A program made the translations under genes and the position numbers. The notes below the pieces were generated by a model. That model was given only the letters and a program-made list of their open reading frames with translations, did not search any database and had not been told where the DNA came from. From an uncultured Bacteroidota bacterium (GTDB lineage: Bacteria > Bacteroidota > Bacteroidia > Flavobacteriales > UA16), in assembly GCA_902578505.1 (NCBI GenBank), contig CACHDD010000026.1, positions 1-13,347 on the forward strand: 13,347 nucleotides of DNA. The letters run 5' to 3'. This document shows, piece after piece, positions 6,792-13,347 of the stretch; the first letter of the stretch is position 1; every line of letters begins with the position of its first letter.

Positions 6792-8069
6792 TTAATTCGC
6801 AACTATAAATTTCTTTTCAATAGTACCATCAGAAAAAACATGAATTTGTAACGTATGAGGAATAGGATCAATCTCTTGACCCAAAAGATTTAGAATTTTA
6901 ACTAACTCCTTATTATGATTACTTAATTCATGAACATATTGAACATCTGAATCATAAAAGAACCAGTCAAACTTATGAGCCCTATATAGGTTACCGCCAT
7001 TCTCATACTCTAGTTGAAAAACAATCTCGTTATCAGGAGTAACTTCTACTAAAATTGATCCCCGTTCTAAAAGTTGAAGGTTACCAAAATCAATTAAAGT
7101 ATTTCCGTTTGGGAGCCTTTGGGTTGAACCAATTGATGGCGTATATAAAAAGTCTGGGTGGGTGTATTCCCAAGTCTTAGTACAAGTCATATTCTGAATA
7201 TCTAACTCATATTCAACTGCTCGAGAATAATTCGGCAATCCTGTATACTGAGAACTAAAGTTACCATTATCAAATAATAAATACTTATTATTTCCAAGAC
7301 ACCTTAACGTATGTTGATGAGTAAATGGATAATCGTTTGTGAACTCAAATTGGTTTTGACTACCTCCCCATCTCCAAATAACTTCACCTGTTGTCCTATG
7401 AATTTTAGTAATCTCATCAAGATTTCTTGAAGAAATAACAAAATTTCCGTCGTCATCAATGTCTATAGAATTAGTATGAATGAAGTTTAACTCATCATTT
7501 GTCCAAGGTTGCAAATACTGGTTTTCAGTAATATGAAAATGATCCCAACTAGACCACTCAAATAACAAATTGTGATCAGCATCTAATTCTTGGATTATAA
7601 CTCCTTCTATAAGAGCATTTGGATCACCTCCCTCAACTACCGTATCCATTGCATACGGTTGAGGATCATATGCAAATAAAATATAGTTACCATTAGGCAG
7701 AGCTATGAAATCATGATTATCAGCTGTATATCCGTTTAAGCAATATACTGAATCTACCTCTTGTTGGAGTGAGTCCATGACAAACCAACCATCAGAATCT
7801 CTATCGTAATAAGTCAAATGATTATTTTCATTTACTTTAAAATCCCAACCTTTCATACCCCAGCTTTCTACGAATAATTCTTCACCTTCTGGGGATAATA
7901 TCATGACAGATCTAGGATGTTCTCCTCCCTTAAAAAAAAAGAGGTTTTCTTGATATGCCTCTTGAGTGTTTATTGTTATTTCATATGGTGTTTGGGCAAG
8001 TGATACACTTGAACAAATAAAAATTACGCACTTAAATAATGACCTCATAATCACAAAATTACGTAGCAT
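6792..8069 (-). CDS. Secreted arylsulfotransferase-family protein with probable T9SS C-terminal domain
   Basis: A 425-aa secreted protein of the arylsulfotransferase (ASST) beta-propeller type. Repeats of the form LPNGNYIL (124-131), DDDGNFVISSR (205-215) and LPNGNTLIDFG (319-329) mark propeller blades. Family-like signatures are IHRTTGEVIWRWGG (223-236), FTHQHTLR (249-256) and LLFDNG (264-269). Candidate active-site histidines are H119, H198, H251, H253 and H365, but their roles are not proven. The last 45 residues (KELVKILNLLGQEI, then VFSDGTIEKKFIV) resemble a type IX secretion sorting domain, so the protein may be exported to the surface. The first ATG (8069) lies inside the preceding gene and gives an 11-nt overlap. 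A second ATG at 8048 (residue 8) starts a tidier signal peptide ending SLAQ and may be the true start. Sulfotransferase activity is inferred from family. Confidence 0.82.
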   Translation of the reverse strand: MLRNFVIMRSLFKCVIFICSSVSLAQTPYEITINTQEAYQENLFFFKGGEHPRSVMILSPEGEELFVESWGMKGWDFKVNENNHLTYYDRDSDGWFVMDSLQQEVDSVYCLNGYTADNHDFIALPNGNYILFAYDPQPYAMDTVVEGGDPNALIEGVIIQELDADHNLLFEWSSWDHFHITENQYLQPWTNDELNFIHTNSIDIDDDGNFVISSRNLDEITKIHRTTGEVIWRWGGSQNQFEFTNDYPFTHQHTLRCLGNNKYLLFDNGNFSSQYTGLPNYSRAVEYELDIQNMTCTKTWEYTHPDFLYTPSIGSTQRLPNGNTLIDFGNLQLLERGSILVEVTPDNEIVFQLEYENGGNLYRAHKFDWFFYDSDVQYVHELSNHNKELVKILNLLGQEIDPIPHTLQIHVFSDGTIEKKFIVAN

Positions 8070-9273
8070 GTTTACCCTTTATCCTTTCGTAAAGTATTTT
8101 TATATAATTATTTCTATCAGCATTTTTGGGTACACGATCATACTTTGACATTTTGTATACCCCGTCTTCTAATTCAGTTAGTAAAAAAGTAAAAATGTAT
8201 CCATCAGGTTTACCTTCATTATCTTTAAATACACCAAATCTTAAATCGTTAAATAATAGACCTTCTTCGCACTGTGTAATACAGAAGTAGTCATCACTAA
8301 ACCACCTAAGAGATTTTATTGTTGGATCTGTATCTAAATTTTTTAAAAGGTGATGATTTTTGTCAATTTCATAAAAATCTACTGGAACCTCGTCATAAAA
8401 AGAATATTCTCCAACATAGAAATAATCGTCAGATTCTGCTGTGCATGTCCAAAGAATATTATTTAAAATGGTGGCATTTGTAGAATACCTGTAAGCATCA
8501 ACACCAGCTTCATTTAATTCGTAATCAAATTGATTATCTACTCTATACTTATTCACTATTGTTAGTGCTAAATATGAACAACTTAGAATAAGACCTAAAT
8601 TATTAAGTCTAGTTCTCCAAACAGAATCTCTTCTTAATCTAGAAGCAATAATTAAGAATATCAATAATGGAGTTGTATAAATAGGATCAGCAACTGAAAC
8701 GGTAGCCCACGAAACTCTATAATTTGAGAATGGTGCAAAAACTTGTGTTCCGTACAAGGTAAAACAGTCTAAAAGAATATGAGTTATAAAAGCCCAAAAG
8801 AACATCCACTGCCACGATCTGACAGTTACATTAGGTCTCAACCAAGTACCATTTAGATATTTAATATAAATATGTCTAAAAAAGAAACCAATTATTAAAA
8901 CCGAAGAAACAATGATAAATGGATATGTTTCGTCAGTAAATAATCCAGCAAGAAAGCTAACAACCTTAAGAATCACTAAACAAGCAACAAACTTAGTAAT
9001 TATTGCAATTTTGTTATGATGACGAGATGAATATAACCAATGTACGAATCTTCCAAAGATAAGAGCCCCTATAACACTAAATAAAATAGAATGACTAATT
9101 CCTCTGTGAAACAGCAACCCTTGAAGGTCAGTCATGAAATAGTTTCCGACAACATCAAGATCAGGAATAGTACCAGCAACAGCGCCCCAAACCATAGCTC
9201 TATTACCAATCTTTTTTCCTAAAATTACTTCTCCCACTGCTGCACCAAGAGATAATTGACTTAAGGAGTCCAT
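8059..9273 (-). CDS. YdjM/DUF457-type membrane-bound metal-dependent hydrolase-like protein
   Basis: A 404-aa inner-membrane protein of the YdjM (DUF457, LexA-binding / putative metal-dependent hydrolase) family. It shows GTIPDLD (34-40), HRGISHS (56-62), HILLDCFTLYGTQ (165-177) and the VADPIYTTPLL segment (194-204). The conserved Asp and His residues at these places are the likely metal ligands. Hydrophobic segments span about 62-80, 92-112, 117-133, 155-170, 200-210 and 226-242. After these comes a soluble tail of about 160 residues, longer than in short YdjM proteins. The start lies only about 35 nt past the terminator of the small lipoprotein gene, so it needs its own promoter or read-through; none is clear. 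Its end overlaps the arylsulfotransferase-like gene by 11 nt, suggesting co-translation. The biological substrate is unknown. Confidence 0.85.
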   Translation of the reverse strand: MDSLSQLSLGAAVGEVILGKKIGNRAMVWGAVAGTIPDLDVVGNYFMTDLQGLLFHRGISHSILFSVIGALIFGRFVHWLYSSRHHNKIAIITKFVACLVILKVVSFLAGLFTDETYPFIIVSSVLIIGFFFRHIYIKYLNGTWLRPNVTVRSWQWMFFWAFITHILLDCFTLYGTQVFAPFSNYRVSWATVSVADPIYTTPLLIFLIIASRLRRDSVWRTRLNNLGLILSCSYLALTIVNKYRVDNQFDYELNEAGVDAYRYSTNATILNNILWTCTAESDDYFYVGEYSFYDEVPVDFYEIDKNHHLLKNLDTDPTIKSLRWFSDDYFCITQCEEGLLFNDLRFGVFKDNEGKPDGYIFTFLLTELEDGVYKMSKYDRVPKNADRNNYIKILYERIKGKHAT

Positions 9274-9306
9274 TTTTTAATTAAAATGCGAAAAAAAATT
9301 TAAAAA

Positions 9307-9330
9307 AAAAGCCCTAGAACTAGGGCTTTT
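9307..9330 (-). terminator. Intrinsic terminator of the small lipoprotein gene
   Basis: A GC-containing stem GCCCTA / TAGGGC (9311-9316, 9321-9326) with loop GAAC is extended by A:T pairs to 9307-9330. On the minus strand it is followed by an unbroken run of nine T (9310-9302). It lies 23 nt after the lipoprotein stop codon, the right place and orientation for that gene. Confidence 0.92.
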
Positions 9331-9352
9331 CTTAAAGTTTAAAGACTTTTTA

Positions 9353-9601
9353 TTAGTCAAGTACACAAGCACCTAAGCTCTCACCATTTACAGTCATTAA
9401 AGCATCTAGGTCAGTACACGCTTGTTCAAACGCATCCTGTTGTTCACCATTACAGTCTGTACAATTAGTAACTGAAGTGTATGATTCAGTAATTACTACA
9501 TCATCCACCGTAACAGCATCGTATGTACATGTACAAGTCATGTCCTTTTTGCAAGACGCAAGCATAAGCGTTGCAGCTAATAAGAAAAATAAGTTTTTCA
9601 T
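9353..9601 (-). CDS. Small cysteine-rich lipoprotein, unknown function
   Basis: An 82-aa lipoprotein precursor: positively charged start MKN, a hydrophobic stretch, then lipobox LASC with lipidation at C17. The mature protein of about 66 residues is acidic and holds six further cysteines: C23 and C25 (CTC), C47 and C50 (CTDC), C62 and C79. An even number in the oxidising periplasm suggests three disulfides; a metal site is the alternative. I do not recognise a named family. Upstream is an exact TAnnTTTG promoter element and downstream a strong terminator, so it is probably its own transcription unit and may be well expressed. It lies between a TonB receptor and the YdjM-like gene without obvious operon links to either. 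Confidence 0.85.
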   Translation of the reverse strand: MKNLFFLLAATLMLASCKKDMTCTCTYDAVTVDDVVITESYTSVTNCTDCNGEQQDAFEQACTDLDALMTVNGESLGACVLD

Positions 9602-9632
9602 AGTTTAAATTTAAAAGTTAAAAATTTGACTG

Positions 9633-9640
9633 CAAATATA
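9633..9640 (-). promoter_or_regulatory. Bacteroidota -7 promoter element for the small lipoprotein gene
   Basis: The minus strand reads TATATTTG, an exact match to the TAnnTTTG consensus, and ends 31 nt before the ATG at 9601. This would give a leader of about 25 nt. A clear -33 TTG was not found at the expected spacing, so confidence is moderate. Confidence 0.48.
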
Positions 9641-9684
9641 GTGAATCAAAATTTAGAAATTGAATTATGATGTTTTTTATTTTA

Positions 9685-9709
9685 TTTAAAATGACTTACT
9701 TATTTTAAA
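9685..9709. repeat. AT-only inverted repeat between TonB receptor and lipoprotein gene
   Basis: TTTAAAAT (9685-9692) and ATTTTAAA (9702-9709) form a perfect 8-bp stem with a 9-nt loop, 48 nt past the stop of the TonB receptor gene. It has no GC pairs and no T-run on the minus strand, so it is at best a weak terminator. It could equally be an upstream regulatory dyad of the lipoprotein promoter. Confidence 0.35.
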
Positions 9710-9756
9710 CTAGTGAAATCAGATCATGAATCTATAACTAATAGTAAGTGAGGTCC

Positions 9757-12108
9757 TTAGAGCTCAAAGATTAATCCTAAGGCTGGCAGTATAGTAGAAT
9801 TCGAATTTTCAAGAAGCACATCATTGTATATACCATCTTCGTCAAGATCTAAAGGGTTACCTGTAGCAGGATCTCTCTCTACATCAAACTGAGGAAACGT
9901 AGGGATATTACTTCCATATAGGTTCTGTATTTCTACAAAAATATCCATTGTCCATTTTTTAAAGAAAAAGCGTTTATCAATCCTAACATCAAGTTGGTGA
10001 TATGCCTCTAACCTCTCATCGTTAATTTTATTGTAATCTAAAAGAGGACGATTAAAAACGTCCCAGTTTTCTGCCGCATAACTTTCTGACAAAATTGGTG
10101 TATAGGGCAAGCCACCACTTAAGACAAAACGCAGACCAATTTCTAGTCCATTATTAAACTTTTTACCTCCTGTCAAAGAAACAACATGCCTGCTATCCCA
10201 TGAACTAGATATCAATTTTGAATTTATGTCTTCATAAAGACTTCTAAACCATGTGTATGACAAGAGTCCATACATGCCTTTATATAGTTTTTGTTGAAGA
10301 AAAAACTCTGTTCCATATGCAATACCCTCTCCATCAAAGGTCACATTTTCGTTACCAACTACACCAAAATCTGCTCCTAAATTTGCTAATGCAACTCCAT
10401 AGTTGATACTCATTGGTGCATTATTATATACTTTGTAAAACCCCTCAACACTTAAAGTTGTGTTTGTTTTTGGAAAGTCTTTTTTTATACCAGTTACTAT
10501 TTGTTTACACGCAGTATACTTAGCATTAACGCGATTTTCAATACTGTATCCAAGAATAGTAAGTGAAGGTAGTTGATTATATATGCCAGTATTCGCATTA
10601 AATGTCCATTCCGGAGAAAATGAATAACTTAATGACAATCGCGGACTAAAAGAAAACATAGTATTTGTTGGCAGAAAATTATCCGGAGTGAGTATAGTTG
10701 CATCTGTTCTAAGTCCCAAAGAAATAACAATGCGAGAGTCTAAAAAACTAGTAGATATTTGAGAAAACCCACCAAAACGGGGCATTCCAATATCAGACTT
10801 AAAATCTATTGTATCTATTAAGTTTGACTGAAAATTATAAATAAACTCTTGATTGTCAATTGTGTAATTACTATAATCAAGGTTAAGTCCAGAGGTAAAT
10901 TTAAGTCGATTCAAAAAACTCTTTCTCTCGATCCTTAATTTATGCTCTAACTCCTCACTCACATAATTTTTAGTACGATCTTTATTTTCATCATTATCAA
11001 TATGTTTAAACGCTCTATTGTTAAGGTGATTTCTACTCAAAATAAACGTCCAAATACCTTTATCACCATACTTATCAAGTCGAAAACCCTGAGTATAATT
11101 CCATTGCTTCTGAACATCTAGGTAATCTAATATTGCATCGCCACCTGGAATATTTGTATTTAATTCAAAATCGTCTAATGCTCCAATACCAAGCAAGGTA
11201 ATCTTCGTATCATCATTTATTTTGTTTACCCACTTGTATTGTACATCATTATAAATTGGAAGAAATGGCAGATCTAATGCCTTAAATAGAAACTGCAAAT
11301 AGCTTCTTCTGGCATTAAAAACAAGAGAACTGTTTTCGCCTGTCGGACCTTCAATTGTTACCCCTAAATCACTTGTACCAACAACTGCATTTGTTGTCCA
11401 TTCATCAGTTCTTGGTGTAATGAACCGAAAATCCAAAATACTCGATAGAGCATTCATTCTATTAGCTGGAAATGCACCTGTATTAAGTTCCACATTTTCA
11501 ACAAGATCAACATTTATCATACCCACTGCACCTCCGCTAGATCCCTGAGTCGAAAAGTGATTAATTGTTGGGATTTCTATTCCATCTATAAAAAATCTGT
11601 TTTCATTAGGAGCACCACCTCTTATAACTAAGTCATTGCGGAATGACGGGATACTTACAACCCCTGGTAAAGATCTCAGTGCCTTACTTATATCTCTTCC
11701 ACCACCAGGATTTCTTTTAATTTCATTTGCTCCTATACTTCTGACGCTTAGAGGACTTTCTTCAGGATTTTGAGATTGATCTGTAATTATTTCTGCTTCC
11801 TCTAAATTAAAAGAAAGAGGTGTAAGTTTAATATTCACATATGCAGGTCTTGATCTAGTAGTTTCCAATTCGTAAACCAGCTTCTTTTCATAACCCAAAG
11901 TATTTATTTCAATATTGTAGACTCCAGGCGCCAGGTTGTCTAAAATAAAATCTCCAAATTCATTTGATGTTGTAGTTACGGAAAAACCTTGAACAATAAT
12001 GAAAGAAAAGGGCTCAGTTTTACCAATAATTTTACATCCATTTGTTAGGCTTTGTGCTACCAATAGAATTGGAAAAAGAAAAAAGAAAAAAAGAAAGTAT
12101 CTAATCAT
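9757..12108 (-). CDS. TonB-dependent receptor with carboxypeptidase-regulatory-like domain, unknown substrate
   Basis: A 783-aa outer-membrane receptor. The signal peptide (about 1-19) ends LLVAQ. A carboxypeptidase-regulatory-like domain spans about 22-100 (FGDFILDNLAPGVYNIEI at 51-68, then NTLGYEK). The plug spans about 105-230 with PGGGRDISKALRSLPGVV (134-151), DLVIRGGAPNENRFFIDGIE (159-178) and NVELNTGAFPAN (205-216). A beta-barrel fills the rest and ends ILPALGLIFEL. The plug motifs match a common Bacteroidota receptor group whose substrates are mostly undefined; it is not of the FecA-like type seen at 601-3036. An acidic DLDEDGIYND insert (754-763), shaped like a DxDxDG calcium loop, sits just before the last strand. 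The gene stands alone, with a dyad-rich 340-bp region upstream and no clear terminator after it. Confidence 0.92.
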   Translation of the reverse strand: MIRYFLFFFFLFPILLVAQSLTNGCKIIGKTEPFSFIIVQGFSVTTTSNEFGDFILDNLAPGVYNIEINTLGYEKKLVYELETTRSRPAYVNIKLTPLSFNLEEAEIITDQSQNPEESPLSVRSIGANEIKRNPGGGRDISKALRSLPGVVSIPSFRNDLVIRGGAPNENRFFIDGIEIPTINHFSTQGSSGGAVGMINVDLVENVELNTGAFPANRMNALSSILDFRFITPRTDEWTTNAVVGTSDLGVTIEGPTGENSSLVFNARRSYLQFLFKALDLPFLPIYNDVQYKWVNKINDDTKITLLGIGALDDFELNTNIPGGDAILDYLDVQKQWNYTQGFRLDKYGDKGIWTFILSRNHLNNRAFKHIDNDENKDRTKNYVSEELEHKLRIERKSFLNRLKFTSGLNLDYSNYTIDNQEFIYNFQSNLIDTIDFKSDIGMPRFGGFSQISTSFLDSRIVISLGLRTDATILTPDNFLPTNTMFSFSPRLSLSYSFSPEWTFNANTGIYNQLPSLTILGYSIENRVNAKYTACKQIVTGIKKDFPKTNTTLSVEGFYKVYNNAPMSINYGVALANLGADFGVVGNENVTFDGEGIAYGTEFFLQQKLYKGMYGLLSYTWFRSLYEDINSKLISSSWDSRHVVSLTGGKKFNNGLEIGLRFVLSGGLPYTPILSESYAAENWDVFNRPLLDYNKINDERLEAYHQLDVRIDKRFFFKKWTMDIFVEIQNLYGSNIPTFPQFDVERDPATGNPLDLDEDGIYNDVLLENSNSTILPALGLIFEL

Positions 12109-12252
12109 ATTTCAAAATTATCAGATAGTTTATAGGCATTTACTTAACCTAAAGAATAAATTTTAGACGAGTGTAAATTTAAAATTTGATAGAAATAAGA
12201 GATAATTTTTTATGTTTTAGTATTATTTTATAATTACATAAACGCACTTTGA

Positions 12253-12269
12253 ATTGAAATAGTTTCAAT
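12253..12269. repeat. Inverted repeat ATTGAAA-tag-TTTCAAT
   Basis: A perfect 7-3-7 dyad upstream of the TonB receptor gene, separated by only 3 nt from the next dyad. Its centre is about 150 bp before the receptor ATG. It could be an operator or an RNA hairpin; the sequence does not decide. Confidence 0.45.
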
Positions 12270-12272
12270 AAG

Positions 12273-12291
12273 CATAAAAACTGTTTTTATG
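12273..12291. repeat. Inverted repeat CATAAAAA-ctg-TTTTTATG
   Basis: A perfect 8-3-8 dyad directly beside the one at 12253-12269. The stem carries A and T runs, so as RNA it would be a weak hairpin; as DNA it could be a bent regulator site. Confidence 0.45.
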
Positions 12292-12314
12292 GTGATAATA
12301 TTTTTCGAGATCAA

Positions 12315-12339
12315 AAAAGCTCATCATGGATGAGCTTTT
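12315..12339 (-). terminator. Intrinsic terminator of the outer-membrane protein gene
   Basis: A perfect 11-bp stem AAAAGCTCATC / GATGAGCTTTT with loop ATG. On the minus strand the GC-containing stem is followed by six T (12318-12313). It lies about 110 nt past the stop of the 290-aa gene, and its symmetric A/T flanks would also allow termination on the plus strand. Confidence 0.85.
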
Positions 12340-12349
12340 CTTAGTTATA

Positions 12350-12368
12350 AATATTAAGAATTAATATT
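12350..12368. repeat. Inverted repeat AATATTAA-gaa-TTAATATT
   Basis: A perfect 8-3-8 dyad made only of A:T pairs, between the stop of the 290-aa gene and its terminator. It may fold as a weak 3' UTR hairpin; a chance match in AT-rich DNA is also possible. Confidence 0.35.
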
Positions 12369-12448
12369 AATGTGATTTAAGGAATAAACTTGTTTAAAAA
12401 GCCAAAATATTTCATTTTGACATGCACAAGAAACAATCAATTTGTTCA

Positions 12449-13321
12449 CTACTGAATAAATAAAACAAAATTTAGTCTTATTCCTCTGTACATAGAAGTT
12501 GTTGTACTCTTTGCATTTAACGATGAAAACTCACCATTAAAAAGAGATGGTAATTCTCCAGAATTGACGAAATATTCCCCCGCATCAGATTGATCACCAA
12601 TATTATAATCATAATTAACACTAGAAACACCAAAACCCCATTGATGATCTAATCCTAGTGCTAATAATTCAATTCCAATAGATATTATATCAAATCGCAT
12701 AGCTAAACCTGTATAAAGTTCGAATCCTGCAGCGTTACCAGGTGTTGTGATAGTTTCATATTCATAATCTCCCGTAGAATAGTCTATATCCAATACTTCT
12801 TGGGATCTAGTTCTACCTATACTGACAGCAGCACCACCATAAGAATCTAAATCAAACTTTCTAAAAAATAAAGGTCTAGCATGCTTGTCGTATGTAAGTC
12901 TTAGAGAAACCGACCTGGATTTTGATTGCATAGTAAGAGATTCATAAAAGTTTTCATCAATCCCCTCACCGGATACTTTTTGTGTTTTCCTTGAAAGCAA
13001 GAGCCCAAATGAAACGCATGTTTTTGAATCTAAATAATAACGATAAGATGGTACAAATTGCTCAACAAGACGGTTGATTCCTGAATTGTCATCTGTATCA
13101 ATAATATTAGAGCCAACTTGATCAAAAAATTGACCAGAGTTTATAGTTGAATTAATAACAATCGCAATGTCTTTAGCTTGTGGTAGCCTCAAGGTTGCTC
13201 TATCAGTTGAATCAACAAAATTCATATTTGAAGATGAAACTATTTCAACTTGGGATACTAAAGGATTAATATTATAAATAAAAATCGCACTTAATATTAG
13301 GTATTTAAAAGCTTGATTCAT
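12449..13321 (-). CDS. Probable outer-membrane beta-barrel protein, unknown function
   Basis: A 290-aa protein with a signal peptide (about 1-24, ending LVSQ). It then alternates short aromatic or hydrophobic strands with polar turns, as in small outer-membrane barrels. Examples are FVPSYRYYLD, CVSFGLLLSR (about 103-112), SVSLRLTYD (about 137-145), GFELYTGLAMRFDIISIGIE (about 199-218) and the end GIRLNFVLFIQ. The last strand alternates hydrophobic residues and ends near the C-terminus, although the usual terminal Phe is replaced by Gln. No named family or catalytic motif was recognised; a cell-surface structural or porin-like role is possible. The start ATG at 13321 has a proper signal peptide and the rest of its promoter is outside the window. 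A strong terminator follows at 12315-12339, so it appears separate from the next TonB receptor gene. Confidence 0.75.
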   Translation of the reverse strand: MNQAFKYLILSAIFIYNINPLVSQVEIVSSSNMNFVDSTDRATLRLPQAKDIAIVINSTINSGQFFDQVGSNIIDTDDNSGINRLVEQFVPSYRYYLDSKTCVSFGLLLSRKTQKVSGEGIDENFYESLTMQSKSRSVSLRLTYDKHARPLFFRKFDLDSYGGAAVSIGRTRSQEVLDIDYSTGDYEYETITTPGNAAGFELYTGLAMRFDIISIGIELLALGLDHQWGFGVSSVNYDYNIGDQSDAGEYFVNSGELPSLFNGEFSSLNAKSTTTSMYRGIRLNFVLFIQ

Positions 13322-13347
13322 GGTAATTATTTCTTAAACAGTCCTTG

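Larger units (their letters stand above)
12109..12448. other. 340-bp AT-rich intergenic region with a cluster of dyads
   Basis: No coding frame is supported here. Four perfect inverted repeats with 3-nt spacers lie between 12253 and 12368, one of them a strong terminator. Weaker dyads are TAAAC-tt-GTTTA (12385-12396) and CAAAAT-n5-ATTTTG (12403-12419). The 144 bp next to the TonB receptor start (12109-12252) hold no motif I can call, although the receptor promoter must lie in or near this stretch. Confidence 0.6.

Noticed and set aside
7966..8148. A hydrophobic 60-codon plus-strand frame across the overlap of two genes
   Set aside because: It is antisense to both a signal peptide and the end of the YdjM-like protein; its hydrophobic look comes from AT-rich reverse reading.
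12113..12120. TAATTTTG on the minus strand, a match to the TAnnTTTG promoter consensus
   Set aside because: It ends 5 nt before the TonB receptor ATG, so transcription would start at or inside the start codon; no -33 element was found.

Overview
The window looks like the chromosome of a low-GC member of the Bacteroidota, most likely a marine flavobacterium. Several things point that way. The two TonB-dependent receptors carry N-terminal carboxypeptidase-regulatory-like domains. Several signal peptides end in Gln (NAQ, SLAQ, VAQ, VSQ), and the lipoproteins have Bacteroidota-style lipoboxes. One protein ends in a domain resembling a type IX secretion (T9SS) C-terminal domain. Translation starts have no strong Shine-Dalgarno sequence, and one promoter element fits the TAnnTTTG type. 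All ten genes are on the minus strand, so the window reads functionally from right to left. No RNA genes, mobile elements or CRISPR arrays were seen.

Right part (13321 to 8059, in transcription order). A 290-aa outer-membrane protein of unknown role is followed by a strong terminator at 12315-12339. That terminator lies in a 340-bp intergenic stretch that also holds three other perfect dyads, all with 3-nt spacers. Next come a 783-aa TonB-dependent receptor of unknown substrate, a six-cysteine small lipoprotein with its own promoter element and a textbook terminator, and a YdjM/DUF457-type membrane protein with a large C-terminal extension. That last gene overlaps the following one.

Middle (8069 to 6792). 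A secreted arylsulfotransferase-like beta-propeller with a C-terminal domain resembling a T9SS sorting signal. A 93-bp gap follows, containing a perfect 7-1-7 palindrome.

Left part (6698 to 209). Five genes form one compact operon: a DUF4856-like lipoprotein, an imelysin-family lipoprotein, an HTTM / vitamin K-dependent gamma-carboxylase-like membrane protein, a FecA-like TonB receptor, and a DCC/DUF393 CxxC protein. Gaps are 8, -1, 4 and 11 nt, with a TAGTG stop/start overlap at the HTTM gene. A 10-bp dyad at 137-163 probably ends the transcript. The imelysin and FecA-like genes suggest iron, or another metal or metal chelate, as the target of uptake. The HTTM protein is the most intriguing member: compared with remembered human GGCX it appears to keep the catalytic-base lysine (K149 for K218) and the active-site histidine (H103 for H160), plus C-terminal motifs. 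It may therefore be a real quinol-dependent enzyme acting on periplasmic or lipoprotein partners. That function is inference.
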